Assembly: GCF_965638725.1 (NCBI RefSeq) | Contig: NC_134949.1 | Location: 117,111,378 to 117,175,377, forward strand | Source: Aptenodytes patagonicus | Lineage: Eukaryota > Chordata > Aves > Sphenisciformes > Spheniscidae | DNA length: 64,000 bases | Direction of reading: 5' to 3' | In this document: positions 38,049-48,996 of the stretch, piece by piece | How the letters are laid out: each line of letters opens with the position of its first letter | Position numbering within the stretch: the stretch's first letter is position 1 | The notes under the pieces: generated by a model | Databases searched by the model: none | Told to the model about the DNA's origin: nothing | What the model saw: the letters and a program-made list of their open reading frames with translations, nothing else | Program-made: the position numbers and the translations under genes

Positions 38049-38568
38049 TCAACAATCTCTCTAGGAAACCATCCTCAAAGTAAGAGATTTATCTTGATTT
38101 TAAATGGTGTTTCCTGTATTTCAGTTTTTATTTTCTCTTGCCCCGTCACTGGACACCACTGAGAAGAGTCCGGCTCCACCTTTTTCCTGTCCTCCATCAT
38201 GTATTTTCACACACTGATAAAATCACCCCCAAACTTTCTGTTCCAGGCTGAATACTCCCAGCTCTCTCAGCCTCCCCTCATATATCAGATGCTCCAAGCC
38301 CTTAATCATCCTCGCGGCCCTGTGCTGGACTCTCTCAGTACATCTCTGTGTCTCTCGCACTGGGGGACCCAGCACTGGACCCAGCACTCCAAATGTGTCT
38401 CACCAGGGCTGAGCAGAGGGAAGGATCACCTCCCTTGATCTCCTGGAAACGCTCTACATAGTGTAGCCCAGGAGGTCGCTGGTCTTCTTCGCCGTGAGGG
38501 CTCATTGCTGGCTCCTGGTCAGCTTGGTGTCCACCAGGACCCCCAGGGCCTTCTGTGCTGAGTTGACT
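38049..38568 (-). mobile_element. CR1 fragment, right part, split by LTR
   Basis: It resumes after the second TCAAC with AATCTCTCTAGGAAACC, then has typical antisense CR1 3' coding and UTR words: GTTTCCTGTATTTCAG, GGACACCACTGAGAAGAG, GATGCTCCAAGCCCTTAATC, CTCACCAGGGCTGAGCAGAG and TGTCCACCAGGACCCCCAGG. It ends near 38568. Together with 37302-37451 it is one CR1 copy of about 670 bases. Confidence 0.93.
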
Positions 38569-41500
38569 TCTTCACCTCTGCTATAAGATTCTAACTCCTT
38601 TCTTCTGCAAAGGAAACTTTGATGAAAATTTCTTGTACAATCCTTTATGATCTTTTCCACCAACATGGATAGTCTCAAGTCAAAAAATAATTTTTACTTC
38701 AGTAAGTACCCTGGGTCCAAAGCAGACAATGCCATGGAGGTACTACTCTTTATTTCCATACCCCTTCAATGGGTCTTGATCCCCTCTATTTCTGTGAGTA
38801 GAGGGAACAATCCAGTCTAAAACAGTTTTGAATTCTTTCCACAGGTTTTGGTTATGTTCTGCTGAGTTGCTAAATTAAAAAAAAAAAAAAAACAGAAAAT
38901 CCTCATGAAAAATATTTTAAAAAGTAATTTTTATTAATCCCTTATATAATATTTTTCCCTTTCTAACTTTCCTTCTGACAAATATTGATCCTTCCCAAGC
39001 CTACGCCCTTTCTTTTTCCTATGAAGAACAAGTCAGCACAGCACTATACACAGTACACTGATTTCTCTTGCTTGTCAAAAACATAACTGATGATTTCATC
39101 AGTGTTATTGGCACAGTTGTTGCAAAAAAGGATTTCTTAGCTTGCTTTCCCTGACGATCTTGCTTCTTCTGCACTAATGCAAGTATTCTGCAGCATCATG
39201 CTTTATCTGTGGCAACTGTGAGATTTTAAAATGTTCTTTTTATTTTCAAAGAATGTATCTAGAACTCAGATTCTTCTACCTATGAAGTAGTAAGAGAGGT
39301 TTCTTGTAATTTTTAAAATATTGTTAAATGCTGGGTCTAAATTACAGCAGAAATTGCCAGAAGGATGACCTGAGCTTAATTCTGAGTACCGATCTCATTT
39401 ACCATGCTTCCAGCTGTTCTGGGGCATAAATAAACTATCACTGTTGAATAGTCCAACTTTAAAGAGCCTGAATATATGCATAGACATCATGTGTACCTGA
39501 AAACAGGAACTGAAACACCTGGAAACTAGATTTTTGTGGACCTCATTTTACAAGTATTTCAGTAGAAAGAGATCTTTATGCTTTCACAGGGCCAGTCAGG
39601 CTCTGAGAAGGTTGAGGTCTGCTCACATAAAACAGTCAGGAAAATTTAGGCCTTCATATATTTTCAAGTTTATTTCCCAGCTAGATTTTTCTCAAGTTTT
39701 CAGCTTGTTACACATAGATCTATGGAATGGGTTTCCCTGTGTGATAAAATGCCCAAATACAATCCCTCCGAAACCAACATATTAAATTAATTATTCATGC
39801 AATTTAAAAAATGCATTCAAATTTTAACTCTGTTAAATTTGGTATAAAAATTCTCTTTCAGAATTTATTTTTCACTCCCTGTTATTTATTTATAACTGTA
39901 TCTACACAGAAGAAACGAATCATAAAAAGGCATAAGCAAATGCATTGTAAAACCAACCGTTATTTTTTTAGATATGTTTAATTTCAGTATGATTCTCACC
40001 AACATATTTATGTACTGTTGGTTGTTTGGTTTCCTATTTTAAGTTAAATATCTTTCAAAGTGAGTTTTTCTTTGCCCAGAGAATTTTTAGTGCCCTGCAA
40101 GATGTACTGCTCCATAACTAATGTTCTTGATATACCACACTGTTAATGTGGGCTAAAAATAATAAAGTCTTGAATGGACAAAAAAAACCTCTGGAAAATT
40201 ATATATCTCCAAAGCAAAATCCTATTTTATGTGCCTATGTACTTTGGATAACATAGATTTGCTTAACAATACAAGATTTTTCCCACCTTTTTAAGACAAA
40301 TGTCATAACACCCTGACATTTGCAACTCAAACGGTTATTTATTAGAAAGCATTCATTATTTACATCGAAAATCTGAACAAGAAAGCAATGAAAAAGGAGT
40401 TGCCTGTTCTACTTAAGGATCTTGGAAATTTATTTATATTTTTTTCCATAAAGACCTTTTTTTTTAATTATGGAAGATATGTGTGATATTGCAATCTGGC
40501 TTTGAAGTGAGCTGAAAGGTGACCGATAGAGTTGCTGTCAAAAAAACACTATCTGTGGATGTAAAAATAATTCACCGTAAATCAGGAGTTCATTCTCATC
40601 TGTACTACTGTGGTTAATTCCTTACCTTATTAAGAGTTATAACAGACATTGAAGGATAATGAAAAACATATTAGGAAGACAGGAAGAAAAGCAGGTGAGA
40701 TAATGAATAAACTGGGATCACCCCATTTAGAAAAGATACAGGAGGATGTTTATTCTTACAATACAGCATCTAGAGAAACCAAACTGAGCACTCTTATCTT
40801 TCAAAACTCATCAAATTTAAAACTAATGAAAGAAAATGTTGTGTAACTGACACGGCTAACCTTTGAAACTGCTTGCTGTATCAAGATGCTAGAAGATGTC
40901 AAGAGCTCAGAATATCTCAGTAAAGAAGCAGATGTCTCCTCATGAATAAGAACTTCTGAAGTTGTGAGTCTGAAATTAAATTAAAAGGTAATTGTTGGTA
41001 TAAACTATGGGGTTTAGATCACATGCCTTTATAACAGTCTGGAGTTAAAATCCACATTCTTTTGAATTTTCTATCATTGTTTAGTCGATAATCTCTTCCT
41101 GAATCCACAGCTGAACACTTTCATCATGACCTTTCCTCTGTGTTGAGAATTGGAGATGCGGACACAGTTCTTTTATCACTTGGAGAAATCAATATATTCA
41201 AAATTATATGTGTTCCCTTTCCCCCAATCTTATTTATGTATATAAATAAAGACTTATTTCTAAGTCCTCCATAAAGGTTTCACTGACTGTTGACAGCACT
41301 CATATCAGCCATCATACCTCCTTGCTCGCTTGTATCACATATAAGTCAACAATTACCCAGTTCCAATGAAAACTGGGACAATGATATGGATTGGGGTAGT
41401 CAGATGGCTCCAAATCCCAGATACTCTATTTAATCTGGGCAGCGCTTAAAATGTGCAGCACATTTAGCATCACGATACAGAACTGTAACCCAAAGGTATC

Positions 41501-44500
41501 CATAAACTTTCTAATTTTCACTTTATGTTTAATCTTACATTCTACAGATAACTTTCCTTTCTTCGGTCTGGGGTTTTGTACAGTTTTAGTCTTTGCTGTT
41601 AATGAAAGTATAGATGGCTGAATAATTGTGACTTACATTTTCTTCTGAATGTCTCTGAAATTAGCCATGATTCAAAGCACTTCAGGGGACAAGTTTCACA
41701 GTCACAGAACAGCAGCTGAGAAAGGTCTGTGTTTTGCACACACAACCACTTTAAAAACAACTGCTCTGCAAATTCTCACCATGTAGCGACCATTCTTTGC
41801 TATTCCACATGCTGAAATAACTTCTGCACATCTTGGCTAAGGCCAGCAAATCTTGTTGTCTCTTCTTCAGTGCCGCAGTAATAAAATATTCTTGAAGGTC
41901 CCTTCAATTAACTTAACTGATATTCCATTAAACCAGATATTAGTACTTGCATGATCTGGTGACAGAGTTCATGGAGGAACAATTTTTATCTAAGAGATGG
42001 TAACAAATGGCTGGTGGGACTTCAGTAACCAAAAGCAGGTGTTTACACCTGTCAGGCACGAAGGTGACAGTTCCAATGAGCTAAGGAAATGTAGTAATTT
42101 ATGAAACATTGTTTGGTAGCATCCACAATATTCCCAGATTTAAAAAAAAAAAACAAAAAGGAATCTTTGCTCTGGAAATTGTATGAAATAAAACACTGCT
42201 AACCAATGGGAAAGAAGGGTGCTAGCATGAAAAAAAGGTGAGTGAGGGTGTTCATAAGCAGCCCATAAATGAGCTAAAGTACACAACTGCCATGCTGCTG
42301 AATATGTAGGCAGTTATATCTGAGCCAGCTAGAGCACCTTAGCATTGGCAGTTTCATTCTCAGGTAAAATAAACAATGTGTCCATAATCCTGCCCAAATA
42401 CCTGAAGCTGATAGTGATGGGATAGTAACTATTGAGAGTTCGTGTCTTTTGAGTGACTATCTGAGAAGAGGAATAGAGTCACACGTCTAGAAATGCGGTA
42501 ACCTGGAAGATAGGAAAATCTGTCTCTAGAGTTCAGAGAAGTTACCTTGTCTCAACTCTCAAATGCTACTGTGTCTGGTAGTACGCTACTAGACACAGAA
42601 GCGTACAACGCTTCCTTCAGACATATAAATTCAGCTTATTGATTTCTTTTGTCAGCACAATGTTTTATATTGTAATCAAATTAGCACACTGTACTTCAGG
42701 CAACCTTGCTATCTTCAAAAATTAAGCAGTCGTCTTTACCCGAACAAAATTATTTTACACATGCCCTTGTCATTATCCAGTTCCAGAAATGACACAGGAA
42801 ATTATCCTCCCTACACAAAATCCATGAGTCTCATCTTAATCTGAATAATTTCAAGATCATTTTAAGTTTCTCTAACAGGAAGGGGCGTTCTTTATTTAAA
42901 GCGACTTGAAACAGAGTGGAAACAATGTTTTTGACTCTTTTTCATAAAATGTTAATCCAAAATGATAGTAACTTTAGATCTTTATGAAAGTCTCTGTAAG
43001 ATGTTAAGAACTTGAAACATGACAGTCGTGCAAACATCTATGAAACTCTCTTGTTTATTGTGCATCATTTCCTCACCACAATAATGCTGTTGTTCACTGT
43101 TGTATAATTTATCTTAGTGCCACTTCAATTGTTTTCAGTGTTCATAGGAAAGCATCCTATCTGGGATAATTACTCGGTTTGGAGATGATCAGCAATTTGG
43201 TTCATGAGCACCTCTGAAAATTACCCTGTCTGCAGAAGGCATTTTCCTGCAAGTGCAAGATACTGGGTTTGCAAGAAGGGGTCTTGTCTCTTTTCTCTTT
43301 TCCTTTCCTCTCTCATTTCCTGTCCCAAAAACATTTGATAATTGCTCTAGGACATGCCGATTTCCTTACAACTCTTCACCAGCTATATCTAGACATACGA
43401 TCTCTCTGTGCTTTCTTTGTAACTCTGCCATTATCATAAGTTCCCCTAAAATGCTCAGCTAATTTTAAAGTGCTTCCTTAACATTTCAATTTCTGTAAGA
43501 CAAGTAAGCAAATCCAGCGGGGTGTCTTGGCAACTTGGGTGTCCACAGCGAAACATGTATTTCAGTATAAATATCCATTATGAAATCATCACCAAGAATT
43601 AAGTTTCTGTATTTAATTACATTTGCATTGAACATGTAATCGTCAATCAATTGAAAAATAAAGCAATCCTTGTAAAAACACCATGGAGATGTTTCTTGAC
43701 AAGCAGGTTTACAGATCCTCAGTTCTTGTAAACTGACTTAAGCACAGCGATGAGAGCTTAAAATGGTTCTGTTGCCAGAGCCTAATTTTGCGACTTTTAT
43801 TCATAACAGCTGATAGGCTACAGTATAAACAATCCCACTGGGCGAAACAAGTAAGGAACATGGGGGAAAATTAATTCTTTCAGTCTTTTTGCTAACTTCA
43901 CAGGTAGTAAAACTTTTTAGGAGAAAAGCTGCGTATGACAGCAGAGTGTGGAAGCCAGAAGCTATTGTGTGACAGATAAAAGACGGGGAACTTACAGATA
44001 TATCCACTTAGATTCTGAGTATGTTATTGCAAAAGACCTAAGGTATTAATCAAACATGTATGTAATATTAGGTAATATTTTCCCTTCTTTTCCCCTAAGG
44101 TTTTTCTGGCAAGTCTTTTCAGTCACCGGAGTTGTATTTTAATTGCTTCAAAAACCTATCAAAGTTGATTTTCCCACCTTTGGAATAGCTGCCCCGACAG
44201 AATGATTACTGTACTTCTTGATGTTGCACCTCTTGGCTGGTCACATGGGATAATGCTCACTGTAGTTTATTTCTGGTCTTATTTTTGAAACTTATGTAGC
44301 ATGAAAATGTGTTTGCTTTCTGCCAGCATGCTTGTTATGCATGTGGTATTACTCAGAAATCATGTTTTCTAATTCCCCAGCCTAAGTACAGCCATTAAAC
44401 TCCACGTCAGGCTTCCCACCAGTAAAGAGCGCACTCTTTAAAGAAAAATGCCATTAGCCAAAGAATGGCAACTAGTACAGGTGTGCTGTTATTGATACCG

Positions 44501-44829
44501 ATTAGTGCTTTACAGCACTTTGAAATGCTCATCTTTTGGTTCATTTAATGTATGGTCACAAACACCAGGAGTCATATAGATACAGATGGCAGAAAAGCTG
44601 AGCACTTTTTCTGCATCTTTCTAATCTCTGTTGGCGTGACCTCAGTGTGACATGCTGTTGTGCTTCACTATGATACTCGTTTTTACAGACCTTTCTTCCG
44701 TAACAAATGAGTTGTTCCATAAGCAGCAGAAACAACGAAGCCCTGCATACTTACGTACTTCGACCCCTCCTCTCCTCTCCATCCCTCCACTGCATGGTCT
44801 CCGGATCTGTACATATACCTTTTAGGTGG
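38569..44829. other. Intergenic, no gene seen
   Basis: AT-rich desert with ordinary short A and T runs only. The stretch at about 44290-44560 looks unusually balanced in composition and is a candidate conserved element. Confidence 0.7.
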
Positions 44830-46255
44830 TGTGTGTGACAGAGTACTTGGAGCTACATGTCTACTGATGGACGAACCAGCTGCTGCCTCTTCCCTCAGTG
44901 AGGTCTCTCTCTTCGAGAGTGGTACTACAAGAATGGGATTGTCTTTGAGATTTATCTCTCTTGTTGTTATTACTCCATTGCTTCAGAGAGGCAAAGAGCA
45001 TGTCCCCCTTTTCCTTGAGAAGCTGGACTAAACCCAGTCTTCTCCAAATCCTGTAGCAATGTGGTGTGGACAGTCTACACAGCGGGCTCAGTTCAGTGCT
45101 GCAGACAAGCAGTTAAGCAGACTTCCCAGGTCAAGGAATCCTGTTTGGAAGCAAAGCATCCTCATCCCACTTCAAAGGAGCAAGAACTGGCCACTCAGAT
45201 CTGACACTGGTGAAATTCTCATCATATTTATAACTTAAAATAAGCAAACGGGGGATAGCAGCATTCTCTCTATTACGTTTAGTTCTTGTGGGGCAAGAGA
45301 CTTCCTGCTTGCTTCCGTGTTGTGTCTTGGTGGCGAGTCTGCTGTACATGGATTTCAGTCCTTGCACCTATGGACCTGTGCAGATCAAGGTGCTTCTGTA
45401 CTACTTTTGGTCCTTAATTAAAGCAGACTATAATAGAAGTTAAGGTATGCGCACAAGTTATTTGGTTTTATTTATTAATACTGTTTTTATTTTCTCTATT
45501 TATTCCACTTTTGCTGGATGGTAATGCTCCGAACATGTTAAAACCAAAGATAAATTTGACAAATTTGGCATCTTATCTACTTCATAGTGAGGGTTTCTTG
45601 CCTTTTGCCCAGCAAGATTTGTATTTCTTTTTCTTTCAAGGTTTTTATCTAATATTTGTTTTCATCATCTTTCCGTATTAATCTATTAATAATGTCTATT
45701 TCTGTAGTTGGTACTGGGGCTGATGGAACCTTCTTACCTGGGAAAACTTCTTCACCAAAATACTTCCTTTTGTTGAGCTTTCCTGAACCTGCACTATAGG
45801 CCCCAGCCAAAAGTTTCTGCCATTAGGCATCTCTCCTGACATTCATGGCAGCTTTGCTGAAGCTGCCGTATTTTGGATTTCCAAAACTGTATGAGGAATT
45901 ACAGTTCCATTCCCACTTAAATATACACGAAAATGAATCTGTTCATTTTATACTAGGTTACAAAAATCTTCAGTTTCAAGAGCAGGGCCACGTGGTGTGT
46001 GGTTGAGCAATAAGGTTCTGATTTATGTGGTGTCGATTGACCAACCAACGGCACAAAGCTCTCGCTCTCCCCTCTACCAGCATTTTCTGTACGTGTTCCC
46101 ACGTGCCCTAAAACATCACCTTCTGAGGAGGCACTTTCAGTTTTATCACCCATCTTCTTGATACCGGCAAGATCTGACTACGCGATTTCTTCCTCCTGTA
46201 TTTCATAATTTTGTAAGACTACCGTGCAGCAAGAGTCAAGCTCAAGATACCGGCC
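44830..46255 (-). pseudogene. Unidentified degraded protein-coding pseudogene (candidate)
   Basis: Read on the minus strand, several consecutive stretches look like protein but are broken by stops and frame changes. One runs from about 46254 to 45953 with a single internal TAG near 46189; it contains NYEIQEEEIA and, after the stop, SDLAGIKKMGDKTESASSEG. In another frame, about 45900-45610, come SYSFGNPKYGSFSKAAMN and APVPTTEIDIINRLI with two stops. Further pieces are near 45590-45500 and 45367-45131 (contains LILSYKYDENFTSV). The charged, varied residue content differs from the Leu/Phe/Ser/Lys-rich frames typical of the surrounding AT-rich DNA, and the region is richer in GC. No introns are needed between pieces, which suggests a processed copy or an old broken exon. 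I do not recognise the parent protein. It could be chance. Confidence 0.4.
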
Positions 46256-46754
46256 GTGTCATTTGTATTAGTTTTCTGCAAAGGGACTTCTTGCCTCCTT
46301 CCTCCTCCCCAAAACCCAAATCCTCTTGAAAAGGGCAAAAAAAGGGATGGAAAAATTATTAGGGATGTGCTAATTTGGATTAATTTTTTATTAACTGCTA
46401 TCTCTACTGCTTCACATTGCTATAAATCCACTTCTGTCTCCTTCCCATGTATCATACAGGTGGTAAGGTGACAAATTTACAGAAGCTGCTTTGTAGACCA
46501 TAGCTTAATCCACATAGGAAAAAAAAAAAAAAAAAAACAAACCTCTTCAGAGTCAAGCTGGACAAGAATCCACCTCTTCCTCCTTTTACCTTAGGGCAGG
46601 TTTTTTTCCTTACAAAGCAAGATCCTCAGTGAGACGGCGCCGAGGCACCAAAAAGGTAAGGAGCTCATTTTTTATCGGTTTTATTTCACGCAGTCGTAAA
46701 TAGCAGAGGTATCTTTCCCCTCTGCGCTAACAACAGAAGTCAAAACAAGTGAAT
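46256..46754. other. NCAM2 upstream flank
   Basis: Transition from AT-rich DNA to the CpG island. It holds a poly-A run at about 46519-46537 and an isolated CpG-rich patch at about 46630-46645 followed by a strong donor-like AAAAAG|GTAAGG (cut at 46655). Confidence 0.55.
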
Positions 46755-47220
46755 TCCTAGACAGCTAAAGCAATAGCTGTGCGCCCGGCGTGGTTAGCTG
46801 AAGGCGCGCCCGCACGCCGGGCCCACAGCGCTCCCGCTTCCCACCCAGGCAGCAGCGCGCTGCCGCACGCGGAAGGAGCGGGGGAATCGCCGGGCCCTGC
46901 GCAGCCCCCGCGCCTCGGCCACCTCCGCTCCGCTCCCGCGCACAGGCGCCTCGCGGCAGCGGGCGGCACGCGCCCGCCGCCCCCTAACGGAAGCCTCGCG
47001 GGCGGCCGTTGGGGGCGACGCCGCCGCGAGCCAGGGCACTGCCGGGGGAAAGGGGGTGCCAGAGCCACGCCAGCCCCCGAAGGGCCGCTCTCGAGTCTCC
47101 CTGCCCGGGAGGCTGGGGCTTCCCGGTAGGCTTCTCTGTCAAGCCGCCGCCTCTCCCTTTAGGCTGTCTCCCCTCAGGCGGCGGCGGGGGGAGCAGGCTC
47201 CGAGGGGCCGCGGTGGCGAG

Positions 47221-47290
47221 GCGGGGGAGTTGCCTGTGGGGGTTGGGGGTGGGGGGGGGGGGGCTGCCGGCCGGCGGGCGGGGAGGGACG
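47221..47290 (+). repeat. G-rich tract upstream of NCAM2 exon 1
   Basis: Many G-runs including 13 consecutive G (47251-47263), about 300 bases upstream of the start codon on the coding strand. It has strong G-quadruplex potential within the promoter island. Confidence 0.8.
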
Positions 47291-47441
47291 GAGGGAGGCT
47301 TCGAGCCGGCGGCTGCCTCTCAGAGCGGCGGAAGAATCTCCCGGCCCTGCCGCTCGTCGGTGGTGCGGCCGTGCGTGTGGCGCGGAGGGATCCGCGCGGG
47401 CCGCCGTGTGCCCGCCTCCTGCGCGGCGGCCGCTGCCTCCT

Positions 47442-47584
47442 TGATATAGTGCGGCACGGGGAGGCGCTGGCAGTCACTTGGCGAGCGGCGCTCCGCGGGT
47501 GCGGGGCGGGCGCGGACGGCAGCGGGGTTTGCCTGGGCTGAGCACCTCCAACTTGGAACTGTCCACCAGCGCGAGCTCCTGAAC
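47442..47584 (+). promoter_or_regulatory. NCAM2: Likely NCAM2 core promoter and 5' UTR
   Basis: A TATA-like GATATAG lies at 47443-47449, in otherwise very GC-rich DNA. About 30 bases downstream, near 47473-47477, is a TCACTT initiator-like sequence. This would give a 5' UTR of about 110 bases with no upstream ATG. CpG-island promoters usually start at several positions, so the single start is only a guess. The in-frame stop at 47447 is also here. Confidence 0.35.
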
Positions 47585-47636
47585 ATGAGCCTCCTGCCTC
47601 TCTACCTGCTCGGATTGCTCCTCAGTAGCGGGCAAG
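47585..47636 (+). CDS. NCAM2: NCAM2 exon 1 (signal peptide), partial gene
   Basis: The 52 coding bases give MSLLPLYLLGLLLSSGQ plus the first base of the next codon. From memory, human NCAM2 begins MSLLLSFYLLGLLVSSGQA; the match includes the YLLGLL core, the SSGQ end and an intron in the same place (the left-over G fits the Ala codon). The residues form a typical signal peptide: little charge, a Leu-rich core and a small-residue end. NCAM2 is a neuronal Ig/FNIII adhesion protein at the cell surface, acting in axon and dendrite organisation; those domains lie beyond the window. The ATG has A at -3. An in-frame TAG at 47447-47449 lies upstream with no ATG between, so this start is well supported. 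The donor at 47637 reads AAG|GTAGGA, only moderately close to consensus. The exon lies inside a CpG island. The identity rests on 17 residues plus phase and context, so a paralogous signal peptide is not fully excluded. Confidence 0.86.
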
Positions 47637-47653
47637 GTAGGAGCGGGGCTGCC

Positions 47654-47675
47654 TTTTTTTTTTTTTTTTTTTTTT
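47654..47675. repeat. Poly-T tract just after the exon 1 donor
   Basis: 22 consecutive T, starting 17 bases after the first base of the intron, followed by ATTATTATTATT. In the transcript it is a U-run next to the 5' splice site. Confidence 0.97.
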
Positions 47676-47805
47676 ATTATTATTCTTACCTGTGCTGTCT
47701 GCTTGCTCAGATTAACATTTAACCGGGAAGGAAATGGAGAAAAAATAAAGCACTGTATCACCCTGGAACCAAATTAAAAAGGACCTAAAACTTGCTTCAT
47801 CGCCT

Positions 47806-47833
47806 CCCCCCCCCCCCCCCTTTTTTTTTTTTT
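47806..47833. repeat. C15-T13 tract
   Basis: 15 C followed directly by 13 T in NCAM2 intron 1. It is similar in form to the tract at 35356-35376. Confidence 0.95.
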
Positions 47834-48388
47834 AAGTCTTCGAGGCGGGGAGGGGAATCATGAGGAAAAAGAAAAAAAGCTGGAAGGTGCTAAGTGCACT
47901 TAGCTGCTTTGCATGGGGTTTCGCCTCTTTTTGGGCGATAAATGTGGGAGGGAGATCAAGCGATTAAAAAAAATATATATCTGTCAGGGATCGCGCTTTA
48001 AAATATGCGTCTGCTTGAGGGGAAGGCAACGTGGGCTTCATTTTTAGGACCAGGGAGAAGTGCTGTCGATAGAGCCAGTGAGAAATCTGACCTGAAGTCT
48101 GCCCGTCAGGGTTTCTCCGCTTCCGAAGACCGTTCCTCTCGCTCTGCGGGGACACCGAGCCCCCCGGCTCGGGGGGGGGGGCGGGGGCGCGGCCGCGGAG
48201 ACTTTTTGCGATGAAATAACGCCGCGGAGGCAGGTGTGTGCGGAGACGGGGCGTGCTGGGCTTGCGCCTCTGGGCACTGTTCGCCTTTTGCCTGTGTATG
48301 TGCACATCCATACAGCGCTTCGTAAAATACGGACTTGGGGGCTGTGGCGTGGCTGGGGTTTTTTGGTTTGTTTTTTTGGGTTGACATT

Positions 48389-48389
48389 T

Positions 48390-48448
<59 letters not shown>
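48389..48448. repeat. TTTA microsatellite, 15 units
   Basis: Uninterrupted TTTA units about 750 bases into NCAM2 intron 1, inside the otherwise GC-rich island. The repeating Leu-Phe-Ile-Tyr open frame through it is an artefact. Confidence 0.97.
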
Positions 48449-48920
48449 TTTTGGATGTCACCTATGTGATTACTTGAGGATTTGTGCTACTTTAGGAGGC
48501 GGGGAGGGGAAGGGCCGCCGGGAGCGCGTTCGTGCGCGGTGTGACACGGCGAGGGTGCCCCTCGTTGAGGGACGGTTGCGGTGATTCGAAACTGTTCGGG
48601 CAAGTTTCTGGCGTTCATTTGGGGCCGAACCGGGCTGCTGTGCCGCCCGTGCCTCCTGTGGGATGCCCTCTGCGAGACGCCTGAAAGCGCTACATTGCCT
48701 ACACCTGAGAGGGTGGGCGGGGGCCCGCGCTCGGGGCCTTTTTCAGGAGGTTGGGGGGGGGGGGAATAAATAAAAACCCACCTGGGTTTTTATTGGGTGG
48801 GATAGTGGGATTTTTATAGTGGTGGGAGCGGCGGGGACCGGCCCTCGGCCCCTGGTGCCGCCGCCTTGCAGCAGGGGGCGGCAGAGCTCCACGGCGGCGG
48901 CCGCCGGTGCTCGGGCGCTG

Positions 48921-48996
48921 CCCCACGCCGGGACGGGGGCGGCTTCGCTTCCCCTCCGCCCCACGCCGGGACGGGGGCGGCTTCGCTTCCCCTCCG
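48921..48996. repeat. 38-bp GC-rich tandem duplication in the CpG island
   Basis: Two exact copies of a 38-base unit starting CCCCACGCCGGGACGGGGGC (48921-48958 and 48959-48996). Each carries a GGGGGCGG Sp1-like box. A related partial word (GGGACCGGCC) lies upstream. Confidence 0.95.

Noticed and set aside
46757..47586. Long open frames on both strands in the CpG island (up to 161 codons)
   Set aside because: GC-rich DNA has few stop codons. The frames are rich in Ala, Gly, Pro and Arg, overlap on both strands and lie in the promoter and 5' UTR of NCAM2.
48234..48584. 116-codon frame with a Leu-Phe-Ile-Tyr repeat
   Set aside because: It translates the TTTA microsatellite; no coding evidence.
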